Below, piece by piece: positions 34,058-45,572 of a stretch of DNA of 64,000 bases. Source of the DNA: Amorphophallus konjac (lineage: Eukaryota > Streptophyta > Magnoliopsida > Alismatales > Araceae); the NCBI GenBank assembly GCA_022559845.1, contig CM040126.1:49532458-49596457 (forward strand). Direction: 5' to 3'. Numbering within the stretch: position 1 is the stretch's first letter; every line of letters starts with the position of its first letter. The notes beneath the pieces are model-generated. The model did not search any database, was not told the origin of the DNA, and saw only the letters and a list, made by a program, of their open reading frames with translations. A program made the translations under genes and the position numbers.

Positions 34058-34644
34058 GTATTGGTGAGGTCGATAGGGTAGAACTTCTTCAAAAATTCTT
34101 GTTGCATCTCGGCCCAAGTTCTAATTGGCTTCCCTGTAGTACCCAACCAATATTTAGCCTTATCCTTAAGAGAGAATGGAAAGAGGTTCAATCTAAAGGC
34201 ATCATCCGAGAAATTTTAGATTTTTACCGTGGAGCAAATTTCTAAAAATTCATCAATGTGCTTGTAGGGGTCCTCATTAGTGTTTCCATAGAATGAATAG
34301 AGCATTTGAATTGTGCTTGACTTGCTCTCATATTGGATGGCTTGATTTTGAGAAATGTGAATGCAAGATAGAGGTTGATATTGGTTGGGAATGAAATAAT
34401 CATTCTTTTGCTTTGGAGGATCAGGATTTTCGGCCAATAGATTTTGGTGATGAGGTCCTTGATTTTCGGCCAAGAGATCTTGTTGGAGATCGTTTCTTGG
34501 ATACAAGACTCTCTCAATTTCTTGAATGGGTCCTAATAGGTTTTGGATGTTGAGATCTACTACCTTACATAAACTAGGACGAAGAGAGAGATGAGAGAGA
34601 TTTTTTTTTGATGATGATTTTTGTTTTTTTTTATTTTGACACAA
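34058..34644 (-). pseudogene. Athila Gag, N-terminal part
   Basis: Gag N-terminus: basic start (QNKKKQKSSSKK), then FYGNTNEDPYKHIDEFLEIC and, after a frameshift near 34200, LNLFPFSLKDKAKYWLG and MQQEFLKKFYP. These capsid motifs are typical of Athila. It continues at 18596 across the inserted 15.5 kb; GTATT is present on both sides. Confidence 0.87.
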
Positions 34645-35129
34645 ACTAGGACGAAGAGGGAGAAGATGGGGATTTTTTTGTTTTTATTTTAGATTTTTTT
34701 ATGCAAACATAAACAAGTTGTCACACAATTAACCTAAAACACCTATGTGTTCCTTAGACTTACAAGTTTGGTTTCACAAAAAGACTAGATACAACCTAAG
34801 TCCACTTTCTAATTTGTCAATTGGTCAGGTAAAATGTGAGATAGTGGGAGGCTCCCCTTGCTTTCGCAAGGTCCTAATTAAAAATAACTTGCCCGCTTAT
34901 GGCGTTTGTCGTTGACCTCTAGCCTTAGACACTAATTTCCAAAAGAAGATTGTAGACTCAGGCCACACTTAATCACAGTGTGATCCTAGGGCCAATGTCT
35001 ACTGATTTTTATTAGGGTCTAGGTGATGCAAAGATGAAGGAGATTGTGGTTTGTGGGCTAAAGAAGGGTGATCAAATCCCCACCTTATGTGACTATGAGT
35101 TTTGCCCTTAAGATGTTTTAGAAATGATA
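34645..35129 (-). other. Athila 5' leader
   Basis: Non-coding stretch upstream of gag on the minus strand. It resembles Athila leaders by position and composition. No PBS or 5' LTR is visible before the gap. Confidence 0.5.
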
Positions 35130-35229
35130 NNNNNNNNNNNNNNNNNNNNNNNNNNNNNNNNNNNNNNNNNNNNNNNNNNNNNNNNNNNNNNNNNNNNNNN
35201 NNNNNNNNNNNNNNNNNNNNNNNNNNNNN
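35130..35229. other. Assembly gap (100 N)
   Basis: Exactly 100 N, a conventional placeholder for unknown length. It joins Athila leader on the left to a Tat polyprotein on the right; any reading frame across it is an artefact. Confidence 0.99.
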
Positions 35230-38200
35230 TATCTCGAGGAGGTAGAACCGCTCCATGAGCCCTTTTGCTTTAGTGTGATACGGGAGCAGCTCAGGTTTTC
35301 GGACATCAAACTGCCCCTGGACTTGCTTGACGACCAGCAGCGAATCGCCGAACACCTGGAGCATTTTGATCTCCATTTGGAGGGCGACCTGGAGGCCGAT
35401 GATCAGGGCTTCATACTCTGCTTCATTATTGGTGCAGGGTTTGCTGATGCAGCAGGAAGTGTGCATCACCTCTCCGTCCGGCGACTTGAGGACGATGCCT
35501 GCTCCGGCTCGTACCTTGGTGCGCCCGGACGGGGTCGCTTCTGTCCTTGAGGCTCCATCAAAGTAAAGCTGCCAGATGGCTTGTTGTATTTGGTCTACCT
35601 CTAGTGTTTCATCTTCAGGTAGCTCGGTGGCCAACGGGGAGTCTTCGGGCACGGGATGTGCTGCGAAGAAATCCGCGACGGCTTGTCCCTTAACGGCCCT
35701 TTGCGGCACGTAGGTGATATCAAATTCCATGAGCAGCACGGCCCACTTGCCAAGGCGCCCCTTCGGGACTGGCTGAAGGAGAATGTGCTTAATGGGGTCA
35801 GCTCTGGATATCAGACTTACTTCATGGGACAGCATGTAGTGCCTCATCTTTTTGACTGCGAAGACCAAGGCAAGGCAGATCTTCTCAATCGGGGTGTACT
35901 TAGCCTCTGCACCCACCAACCTTCGACTGAGATAGTAAAGAGCCTGCTCTTTTCCCTCATCATTATTCTGGGCAAGCATTGCCCCCAGTGAGTATTCGGT
36001 GGCCGCTATGTATAGAATCAGCGGTCTGCCTTTGACAGGTGCCCCCAGGACAGGCGGGGTCTCCAGATACTCCTTTAACTGGTCAAACGCGTGCTGGCAT
36101 TCATGATCCCAGCTGAAAGGTGCATTCTTCATCATTAGTTTGTGGAATGGCTGGCAGCGCCCCGACAGGTTGGAAATGAACCTGCGGATGTAAGCTAGAC
36201 GCCCCTGTAGGGATCTCAGCTCTCCCAGATTCTTTGGAGGGGGCAGCTCCTGGATAGCTTTTATCTTAAAGGGGTCGATCTCGATCCCTCGGTGTCGGAC
36301 GATAAAGCCGAGGAACTTTCCACTGGACACGCCAAAGGCGCACTTCATGGGATTCATTTTCAGCCCGTATCGGCGGAGCCTTTGGAAGACGACCCTGAGG
36401 TCATTCAGATGCTCATCCCTCTTTTTAGTCTTGACGACCAGGTCGTCGATGTAGCATTCGACCTTGCTGTATAGCAGCTCGTCGAAGATCTTGGTCATCG
36501 CCCGCTGATATGTGGCACCAGCATTCTTGAGGCCGAAGGGCATCCTCTTGTAGTGAAATATCCCTTTAGGTGACCTAAAGGCGGTGTGAATCCGATCGTG
36601 GTCGGCTATCCAGATTTGGTTATAGCCGGACGACCCATCCATAAAGGACAAGGCCTCGTGGCCAGTAGTTGCATCGATCATCACTTCGGTGATAGGCACC
36701 GGGAAGTCGTCTTTTGGGCAGGCTTTATTCAGGTCGCGGAAATCCACGCAAATCCTGATCTGTCCGTTCTTCTTTTTCACCGGTACAATATTGGCCAGCC
36801 ATGTGGTGTATTGATTCTCCGCCACGAAGCCGACGTTTATGAGCTTGTCGACCTCTTTGCAGATCTGGCTGGTTAACTCCGGCCTCATGCGCCGGGGAGG
36901 TTGCTTCACTGGTTCCACTTTGGGATCAATGGACAGGATGTGTTGAGTTACCTCGGGGCTCAGTCCGGGCATTTCTTTATAGTTCCATGCAAAGCAATCC
37001 CGGAATTCTTGCAGCAACTTTGTGTATTGTTCTCTCTCCTGTAGAGGCATGAGAGCACTCAGAAAAGTCGGCCTGGGATTGTCTTCTGTGCCAAGGTTGA
37101 TTTCAACCAATTCGTCGACTGTGGCCTGGCCGCCATTTTCAATTTCCGGCGGGGCTGGCGACAAATCGACGAAGTCTTGGTCTTCATGGTCCTCGGGTTC
37201 GAGAATGCCATCTCCCTCTTCTTGTTCATCATGACTGGGCATGGAGGCTGCATTCACCTCGCTCTCCTCCTGGGCCGTGGCCGCCGGGTGTGCGAGGCCC
37301 GCTGGCTCAGAGGGGCGTAGGTCCATCTCAGGCTCTTCTGTGTATTCATCATAGATAGCTTGGACGGGAGCCGGGGCAGCCGCATCTTCAGGGGCCTGGT
37401 AGTTGATGGACACGGCGTAGGCTCCCGCTCTGGGGCTGTCCGCTACATGGGGGCGTGGCGGGGCTATCACATAATCCCCCATCCTGAGCTCGTCCCTGTC
37501 AATGAGGTTTTGGGCAATGTCTTTGAAGACATAGCAGTCTTCAATGGCGTGGCCCAGCATCTGGTGGTAAGGGCAAAATAGCGGGTCCCCGCTTCTTCGG
37601 GTGTCTTGCGGCCTCTTGGACCGTGGAAGGGAGACTTTGCCGTAGTGGCATGCCCAGTCGAAGATGCCCCGGGTCTTCTCTCTCGGAAAGGAATAAGGCT
37701 TCTGTAGCTTCTCTTGGAGTGTCAGCCCTTGCCTGGTCGGCCGCTCGGTCAGCGAGCTTGCCATGTCTCTCATTTCCTGCCTTGACAAAGCGGGGGTGCT
37801 GGGACTGGCGCCTCGGGGCCGAGGCGTCCGGCCACCCCATGGGGGGAGAGAACCCTGGACCAGGTCGGCGACCAGCGAGGTCAACTCGGCTAGCCGCCTC
37901 TTCAGCATCTCGATCTCCCGTTGCTGCCTGTGGTACAAGGCGTACATGACGGGGTCGTATCGGGGGGAATTCGGAGCATGGCCCATGCTGCTGCTCCTTG
38001 CTTCGCCGGCCGGCCGGGGCGAAGGTGTTTCGCCGGTGTGCCCTTTCGAGGTCGACACTTCGGGGAAGGAGGGGGTCTTCTCTGTGCAACGGCGGCGGGG
38101 AGGTTTCCAAAGGAAGATCTCCTCGTCTTGTGCCTCCTGAACTGGGGGCGCAGGATGTGCGTCTTGACGGGCTTTCCGCGAATCTGTAGCTTCTACGGGA

Positions 38201-41200
38201 TCGTTGCCGGGCCATGTTGAGACCGATATGACATCAGTCTCGTAGTAATTTTCTAGTGAAAAGCCCAGACCGGGGTGCTTGGTGACTTTCAGCAACCGTC
38301 GATCCAGGTTTGGTGGATTCCACATTTTTTCGAACATTTCCTTCCGGCTGGAGGGCTGGTAGGGAGGAATCTTCTGCTTCCTGACCATTCTGGCTGCCCG
38401 GTCAGTCATGTGGGGAAGTCCCGTAATGGGGACGTGCGGGTCATGCAACTCGTCAGGGAACCGGCAATCGTCGTCTTCCCTGACCGGCTTCTCCCCGGCC
38501 ACATAGAAGATAGTGGACGGCCCCTCGGGGTTAGGCACCTCGAAGGTTCTCAATTGCTCAGCCGCTTGGCATTCAATTTCCGCTATCGGCTTGACGATCC
38601 CTGGCGGGACCCTGACATCCTCTAGCAGGTCTTCGAGGCAGGGTGCCCCCGGTGTGGGGTAGATGGGGAGAGGGGCTGCCCTAAATACCCCTTCCTCTTG
38701 TGCAATACATGGTACATGTGGGGGAGCCACATAGCCTGGGGGCGGCGGAGGAAACCAGCCTCCCGATTCCATCTTCTTCTTTCCCTTGTCTCGGGCAGCT
38801 TGAGGAGCTTGCTTCGCCTCTCCCAGGTACAGATTAGCATCTGACAAGTGACACTCAAACACCTCAAACGGGTGGAGGTCGGCGAAGATTCTGACTTCCT
38901 TTCCCTCGCAGGGGTACTTGATACACTGATGCAAGGTGGAGGGCACCACCCTATTTTGGTGTAGCCAAGGCCGGCCGAGCAACGCCTTGTAGGACGTGCT
39001 GGAGTTGATGACGTGGAACTGGACTCTGGAGGTGAAGTCGTCAAAGGTCAAGTCGAACTCTGCGACCCCCATGGGAACCTCACATTTCTGGTTAAAGCCG
39101 GCAATCTTGACATTTTTAACTTCGACCAGGTGTACGTCAAAGTAGTGCTTCTGGTATACCCGGTACGGGAGTATATTCACTGCTGCCCCTGGGTCGATCA
39201 AGACCCTGTTGATAGGCTGGCCGTTCAGCTGCCCTTTCATGTAGAGGGGCCTGTTATGGCTGCAAGTCGGTAGGAGCATGTCATCTTCTGTGAAAGCCAC
39301 TGCTACTTCAGGTGATAATTCTGCCAAACAGGCTTCAAGGTGTGCTGGCGTCTGGAGTGCGGCGATGATGGCTTGCCGTGTTTCTTCATTCAAGGACAGC
39401 ATCTCCCACACCGTGAACCGGGTCGGGATTTTCTTGAGGTGTCTGACTATTCGCTCGGCCGCCCGCACCTTGAGCAGTTTCATATCTTCGGGCTTGCTGC
39501 GCCTGCCCTCATCCTGGGATTGGGGCGCCGGATTAGGGGACGCCTCCTTTGCGGGATCTGTTGTAGCCCGTTGAGCAGGCGGGGCCTGTTGGGCCTCCTC
39601 CGCTGTTCGCATGAATTCGGCGAGGTTTGGGGTGCCGCTGAATCCTTCCTCTGGCTGGGCAGGAGTTGCAGCTGGCAGAGCTTGGGGAATGCTTGCTTTA
39701 CTGGTCACAGTGGGCCCCTGGGGGTGCGCCCGCCTTCCTGCTCGAGCTGACAGGAACTCGGCGAACGACGGGGCGCCTTGACTCTTGGTGCCTCCGGGGT
39801 AGAGGCCTGATGGAGGAGGGATCTCGGTGCCTCGGACCTCGGGCTCGGGAGTCTGGTATGGTTGTTCCCCCCTGAGCATGATGTTGAGGCTGCCCTGAGG
39901 AGAGCGCCCCCACTTCCTCCCTGACCTGGTGGCGTGCTGGGAGGTGGATGCTTCAGCTTGACTCACTTCCGCCGGCTCATGGGGTGGCTCTTCTTCTTTC
40001 TCTTCCAGGGAGAGAGAGGTATCGAACAACGCCGAGAGGGTGTTGCAGGCGAAGACGACCTCCTTCTTCTTCTTGCCCCTGGGTCTTCTCTTCTTCTTCT
40101 TCTTGCCCGCCGCAGCGGATGGCTGCTCCCGAATAGGTTCACCCCACAGGGGAGGCTCTTTATCTGCATCAGCTTCTGTTCCTGGAGCCAGCTCGAGTGA
40201 CTCGAACTCCTCCCAGGGGACATATTGTTTTAATTCGACGGGCTGGATTTTGGGCTGCTCATAATCTTCAAGCCCGTCAATAATAGCCTGGAGTCTTTCA
40301 ACCGCCGGGCTAGTCTTCTTATACATCCGCAACGGGGCCGAGCTCTTCTTGTTGTGAGTGGGCTGCCTCATGACCAGCCGAGGGGCCGTGTCGTGGCAAA
40401 CCGGGTTTACCGGGGGCGGTGCAGGCAGGGGCGCTGCTACCCTCGAGTGAATTCCTGGGGTAGGTCGAGAGGCGCGCGCCTTTCTAGTTTTTCCGGGTAT
40501 AGTCTGCCACCCTTCTTGGTCTTGAGCTGGGGCCATGATAAAGGTCTCATAAGTGGTACGAGCACAGGCTTCCGCCCACTCTTCTGGCAACTCCTGATAT
40601 AGTGAGATCATATTGACGGAGGAGGTTATGCTGGGCAGCTCGTGTGGCTGCGGGGGGTCTACTTTATGCTCCCCCATGTCCAGCTCCCCGTCCCTGATTA
40701 AGGACTCGATAACGTCCTTGAAGACGTAGCAGTCTTCAATGGTATGCCCGAGCACCCGATGGTACATGCAGAAGCGCGGGTCATCCTTCTTCTTCAAGTC
40801 GCCAGGCCTTTTCGGCTCGGGCAGTGTGATTTTATTGTAGCTAGTTGCCCATTCAAACAGGAGCTTGGACTTGTCCCGGGAGAAGGAATATAACTTGTTT
40901 CTCATCTTCTCCCTTAGCGAGGGGCCTTCCCGCCGCTCTGTGGTTCTAGGCGGCGGAGGGTTGGCCGCTCCCTTGGCTTTCTCCTTCTGCTTTTCAAAAG
41001 CCTGGAAGTCTAGTGCATGCACCTCCGGGGGAGCCGGCTTCTTTTCCGCCTGCCTGGCCCTCTGGCTTGACATGGCTGGGGTGGAGGAGTATCGGGCCAA
41101 GAATGCCTCGATCTCCGCTACCACATTGTTCAGACGGTCAAATGTCTTGACCTCAGTGCCGATCATCCTTTCTAGGATTTCTTTCTTTAAGTTTTGCTTG

Positions 41201-41835
41201 CAGATCTGAACTGCGTCCTCCTGATGCGGGGGGCGCTTGCACCTCATACTAAGGTTCCTCCATCTTTTGATGTAGTCGAGGGCCGACTCATCATTCTTCT
41301 GCCTTGTGGCGTAGAGTTCAGCCATGGTAACTTCTCTCTCGGCCACGTAGAATCTTTCCTTGAACTTCTTCTGCATGTCGGGCCAATCGGCCACCGACCC
41401 GGGTGACAAGCCGGAGTACCATTCAAAGGCAAGTCCGGTGAGTGTTGAGCCGAAGAACTTCAGGAGGTAGGCCTCATCAGCAGCCAGGTCTCCCATGACG
41501 TTCACATAGTAAGCAATGTGTTCCCTGGGAGATCCTTGCCCGTTGAACTTTTCAAATTTCGGCGGCTTGGTGACGCCAGCCGGCAACTTCCTGGCAGCGT
41601 AATGAGCCGGGTAGGGTACCCGGTAGACGTCGAAAGGCGTCGATCCCCATCGCCCCTCTCGGCCAACTTCATGTCTATCATCTGCTCGAGCATCAATCGG
41701 CTGACTGCCGCCGGGTCGACTGGGCTCGGGTAGAAATGAGCGGGCTGTGCGCTCGGGGTGGCTACCACGGTCGCTCGGGGGGCCATGGGGGACCCTTGTG
41801 AAAGCAGAGCCTGTGGCGGGGTCACTGCTGCGCAA
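35230..41835 (-). CDS. gag-pol: Tat Gag-Pol polyprotein, 3' end in the gap
   Basis: About 2,200 codons open up to the gap. Visible order: capsid (residues ~95-255; KFEKFNGQGSPREHIAYY), CCHC-like knuckle CMYHRVLGHTIEDC (~355-369), aspartic protease with LIDPGAAVNIL (Asp ~881; D-P-G rather than D-S/T-G) and ALLGRPWLHQ, a second copy of the knuckle module (CPYHQMLGHAIEDC, ~1421-1434), RT (~1625-1870) with catalytic YIDD (~1795-1798), RNase H (~1930-2060), and a second RNase H (~2090-2200) with YFDGAS, NNEAEYEAL and GDSLLVV. The first ~60 codons are in the wrong frame: true Gag enters from the ORF at 41502-43454 near 41640. Integrase would follow beyond the gap. This is the best preserved coding region of the window. 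Confidence 0.9.
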
Positions 41836-43454
41836 TGTGCTTGCTGCGGGGGCGCGCCCCCGAGGGATCGAGGGTTGCTGGAGAGCTGCCTCGGAGACTG
41901 CCCCCTGTCCCTGGGTACCTCGGGTGTGACCTCGGTCTGCCAGGACATTGGGGGTGGTGTGTTTCGCTCATTCAACTGCTTTTTAAGTGATTCGATTTCC
42001 TGCTGGAATCGTTGCATCATGAGCAGCATTGCTGGGTCAGCTGTGGGGAGGCTGGGCATGCCCCCCGTCTCTTCGGCCGGGGCGTCCTCGGATGATGTCG
42101 AGGGTCCGCCACTCGTGTCGCCGGTGGTGACTACATTGGCCGTGAGGGCCGTGAGGGGCTCCCCAGGTGTCGCGCCGCCTGCCGCTCTCCTTCTTCTGGT
42201 AAGGGGTCCCGGCCTGGCAGCTATTCTGGCCAATTCTTCCGGGTCGGCGGGTAAGGCCCCATACCGACCATGGACTCCTGCCATGTTGCAGGTGAATGTC
42301 AGCCATTTCCTATTCTTGTTTCTTCTTGACGCCCTCCGGGACGGTCCTCCCGGGAATGTCAGCCTATCGAAGACCGACCGTCGGGGCGGCGCTTCCTCCC
42401 GCACAGGGGACTGGCGCGGCTCCTCCGGGCGGGTCCTCGATTCCATACAAGGTGCAGGTCCCTGTCTTTCTTCCTGGGAGGCGGAGGCCATTGCCCCCAG
42501 TAGTCTCCGGCGGCCAGCGGGGGTGCTACCCGGGCCTCGGAGGTAGTTTCTCATGGCCTGCTCGATCCCTTCCCACTCCTGGTCAGGGAGAGCGGCCTGT
42601 GGTTGCGAGTCGACGACAGCAGCAGAAGGAGAGTAGGCCCTGAGTGCCGGGCGGGCGGCGTTGTGTCGGCGCCCCCGGCGACGGCGGTGAGCATTCTCAG
42701 GCGGCACTGGGGTGACGGGTGCTGGTCGAGGAGTTGGGGTCATCACCTCGACCCTGTCATCTCTTCGGGCCTTCTTCGGGCGGACAGTGCCGGGCCCTGC
42801 CTGGGCGGGTGCAGCGGGCTGGGTCTCCTTGGGTACCCAGACTTGTTTCAGTTTGGCCAGCCTGTGAGCCGGTGCAATCTTTGGTGGGGTGGCCACAACA
42901 GCGGGCGTCATCTTCCCTTTCAATTTCTCCAGGCCTTGAAAGGAGTTGCGGACTGGGACGGTCGGGACGACGCGGTCTGGCGTCACCTGGGACCTCTGGC
43001 CGTCTAGGCGGACTCGGAGGGCCCCAACCGTCATGGACTTTCCGGAGTTGGACAGGCGACGCCCTGAGCCGGCGTCGGTGTTGCCTCTCCGGAGCCTCCT
43101 TCGGTGGGATGCCGACCCTTGGTGGAACGGGCCGGTGGTCTGGTGCACGTGGTGCACGTTGCAGCTGAGCGTCGTTGTGGGGACGCTATTGTTGCCTTCG
43201 GCCACCGCTCGGCCGGCGGCAGCTTCGACGGCTCTCGGAGCGGGAGCGTTGGTTTGAGGCTCCTCGGGCGCTCGTGCGTCGAGGATGTCAACGAAGGCCA
43301 CCCCCAAGAAGTTGGGGAAGCCCACGGTGGGAGGGAAGCTCCCGAAAGTGAGGGGCACCGCCAGGTAGCCGCCTCGCACATGATTCTTCACAACCTCGGG
43401 GCTGCAGAGAACAGCCATTGTCGGCTCCATGATGCCTTTCTCTTTTTTCTGCAT
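41502..43454 (-). CDS. Tat Gag N-terminal extension (ORF upstream of capsid)
   Basis: 650-codon ORF starting with the ATG at 43454 (MQKKEKGIMEPTM). The start region is hydrophobic (GYLAVPLTFGSFPPTVGF) and the middle very Pro/Arg-rich. A short coiled coil (MQRFQQEIESLKKQLNERN) resembles a segment in the downstream polyprotein (REIEMLKRRLAELTSLV). The C-terminal part, to about DMKLAERGDG, reads into the polyprotein at 41835-35230 only after a change of frame near 41640; the last ~25 codons are out of frame. Either a real +1/-1 shift or a single indel could explain this. The role is presumably structural. Confidence 0.75.
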   Translation of the reverse strand: MQKKEKGIMEPTMAVLCSPEVVKNHVRGGYLAVPLTFGSFPPTVGFPNFLGVAFVDILDARAPEEPQTNAPAPRAVEAAAGRAVAEGNNSVPTTTLSCNVHHVHQTTGPFHQGSASHRRRLRRGNTDAGSGRRLSNSGKSMTVGALRVRLDGQRSQVTPDRVVPTVPVRNSFQGLEKLKGKMTPAVVATPPKIAPAHRLAKLKQVWVPKETQPAAPAQAGPGTVRPKKARRDDRVEVMTPTPRPAPVTPVPPENAHRRRRGRRHNAARPALRAYSPSAAVVDSQPQAALPDQEWEGIEQAMRNYLRGPGSTPAGRRRLLGAMASASQEERQGPAPCMESRTRPEEPRQSPVREEAPPRRSVFDRLTFPGGPSRRASRRNKNRKWLTFTCNMAGVHGRYGALPADPEELARIAARPGPLTRRRRAAGGATPGEPLTALTANVVTTGDTSGGPSTSSEDAPAEETGGMPSLPTADPAMLLMMQRFQQEIESLKKQLNERNTPPPMSWQTEVTPEVPRDRGQSPRQLSSNPRSLGGAPPQQAHCAAVTPPQALLSQGSPMAPRATVVATPSAQPAHFYPSPVDPAAVSRLMLEQMIDMKLAERGDGDRRLSTSTGYPTRLITLPGSCRLASPSRRNLKSSTGKDLPGNTLLTM

Positions 43455-43728
43455 TTAAGAAAGTAGCATAATTAGTATTACAAGAAGGGGGCCGCGGGGC
43501 CCCTAATTTCGGCAAAGAGATGAAGGGTGGATCGGTCCCACCGGGCGTGCCAGAGTTGTGGACGCACTAAAATTCGCTTGGATATTGTGGCTTCGTCTAT
43601 TGGGTGCGTGGGCGTGCCAGTCACAGAAGTGACAATTTATTTGGGCTCCGAATAGCCCATGGTGCGCTCGCATCTGACTTCGTCAGACGATTGTGTGGTT
43701 CGTGTCGGGACCGAATCCCGTCGCGCCA
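43455..43728 (-). promoter_or_regulatory. Tat leader and candidate primer binding site
   Basis: Non-coding leader. At its start, directly abutting the LTR, the minus strand reads TGGCGCGACGGGATTCGG (43711-43728), complementary to a tRNA-like 3' end (CGAATCCCGTCGCGCCA). I could not match this to a specific plant tRNA from memory; initiator tRNA-Met is excluded. Confidence 0.6.
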
Positions 43729-44460
43729 TGAAGGTCACGACGTCATTTACATCCCCCATACGAGGGAATACCCTTGATTAATTGCCGAAACTAGGGGCCC
43801 CGCGGCCGAAAAGAATAGTACTAATTGTGCGAGAAAGAGACAGGAGAAAATCACACCAAAGCACGCATTAGGATGTGAGCCACTGGCCATGTCGGTCACT
43901 CGTGGACCTTTTATATTCGGACACGGGTCCGTAATGGAAACGCAACAGGAAAAGCCGAGACAAATCCGTTCAAGTGTCTGCCGAGCACCCGGCAATTTTA
44001 GTGATGACTCGGAGGGCGTCCGGAACGAGAAACAAATCCGGTCCGATTAGGATGTCGGCCCGAGATTAGGCCAGAACTCGGCTATATCGGGATAATTCCC
44101 GAGACTCGAATTCGACCTGAAAGGGCGGCGTCGTTGTTCCTTTTACCCCGGGTCCCGGGGGGAGATAGGGCTGCGGTGTGGGCCCCGGCATCTTTTATCT
44201 GGAATTCTCTTGGTTATGTGCTCCAATTTCTGGCCTACGGTTTATTATTTCCTTAGGTGTTTGTTCCGGATGATTCTTCTTCTTTTACTCATTGTTATCA
44301 TTATCATTATTATTTATTTATTATATTTTTTATCTTCTTATTGCCCCTCCCGCCTCTTTTATTATGATTAATGTTGCACATTCGGAGTCCTTTAATGAGC
44401 ACATTTTCTTTTGATTTATTTGCCATTTGTTAAGGCCATTATCATGTTGTATATATGCAT

Positions 44461-44720
44461 AGGTGTGGTGTGTCGGCGAAGGGAAGGTAAGAGTGTACCG
44501 CTGAGAGGCCCAGAGGGGAGCGTGCCGGCGAAGGACAAAAAAGGGTGTACCGCTGAGGGCACAAAAAGGGGTGCCGGTGAAGGTTATGAAAGCAAGGGTG
44601 TGCCGCTGAGGGGAGCGTACCGCTGAAGGTGGGGGATAGGGTGTACCGCTGGGGGCATCAAGGTGTGCCGGCCAAAGGAATTGGGGTGTACCGCTGAGGG
44701 TTCAAGAGGCGTGCCGCTGG
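44461..44720 (-). repeat. Diverged TGCCGCTGA-type tandem array
   Basis: About ten copies of a degenerate unit containing TGCCGGCGAAGG or TACCGCTGAGGG, spaced about 20-35 bp. It is related to the arrays at 45283-45572 and 46560-47045. Confidence 0.75.
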
Positions 44721-45282
44721 GGAAGGGATTTGGTGAGCGGTCCGGTTGATTAAAATGCACCGTTGAAGGGCCAATCGGAACGTGGTGGTGGAGGTTCGAT
44801 CAGTTTTCGATTATTTATTTTAAGGCTTTTCTTTTCTTCTTGTCTTAACCCTTGTGTAGTTTCATATAAAATTCCTCCCTTGTTTTGTTTGTTCGGTTCG
44901 GCCTCTTTTCTTGCGGGTCGGACGTTCAGGCTGTCGGATGGTTGATTAGTTCGGTTCGGTTTTCGTTGTGATGCCGGCAGTGGTTTGATGAGTTGGAAGG
45001 TTTCGTCAGTCATCCTGCTTGTTTGTTGCCTCCTTTTGCCTCTTTAATTGTTTATTAGCTCTTGACAAAAATTCGGCAGCATCTCCCCTTGACCCAGGGC
45101 GTAAGGGAGATAAAGGGCACGCGCCCACATGGAGTGGCGGAACCCGACAACTGGAGGTGGGCCCCCGGGGGAGCAACACCTTTGTAGAGCCTCAGAAAAC
45201 GCGGAGACGAACGACAGACTGAGGGCCGCTAAGAGGCACGGACTGGGACTGGCCAAAGAGTAAGCTGCTGAAGGACTGAAGG

Positions 45283-45572
45283 GTGTGCCGCTAAGGGCTG
45301 AACAGGGTGTGCCGCTGAGGGCTGGACAGGGCGTGCCGCTGAGGGCTGGACAGGGCGTGCCGCTGAAGGCAGATCTGGGTGTGTGCCGCTGAAGGCTGAT
45401 CTGGGTGTGTCGCTGAAGGCTGGAAAGGTGTGCCGCTGAGGGCTGAACAGGGTGTGCCGCTGAGGGCTGGACAGGGCGTGCCGCTGAGGGCTGGACAGGG
45501 CGTGCCGCTGAAGGCAGATCTGGGTGTGTGCCGCTGAAGGCTGATCTGGGTGTGTCGCTGAAGGCTGGAAAG
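45283..45572 (-). repeat. 24-bp tandem array with 145-bp higher-order repeat
   Basis: Units such as GTGTGCCGCTGAGGGCTG follow each other about every 24 bp. Six units form a 145-bp block that occurs twice in almost identical form (starting at 45283 and 45428). The block contains two units with AGATCTGGG/TGATCTGGG variants in the same order in both copies. It lies in the transcribed part of the LTR. Confidence 0.9.

Noticed and set aside
34999..35229. Continuation of the Tat polyprotein frame across the gap to 34999
   Set aside because: The gap is 100 N of unknown length and the sequence left of it is Athila leader; the extra ~45 residues are an artefact of reading through N.
43701..43728. Possible tRNA gene fragment (GGGACCGAATCCCGTCGCGCCA-like end)
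   Set aside because: No cloverleaf upstream, and the position next to an LTR end fits a primer binding site.
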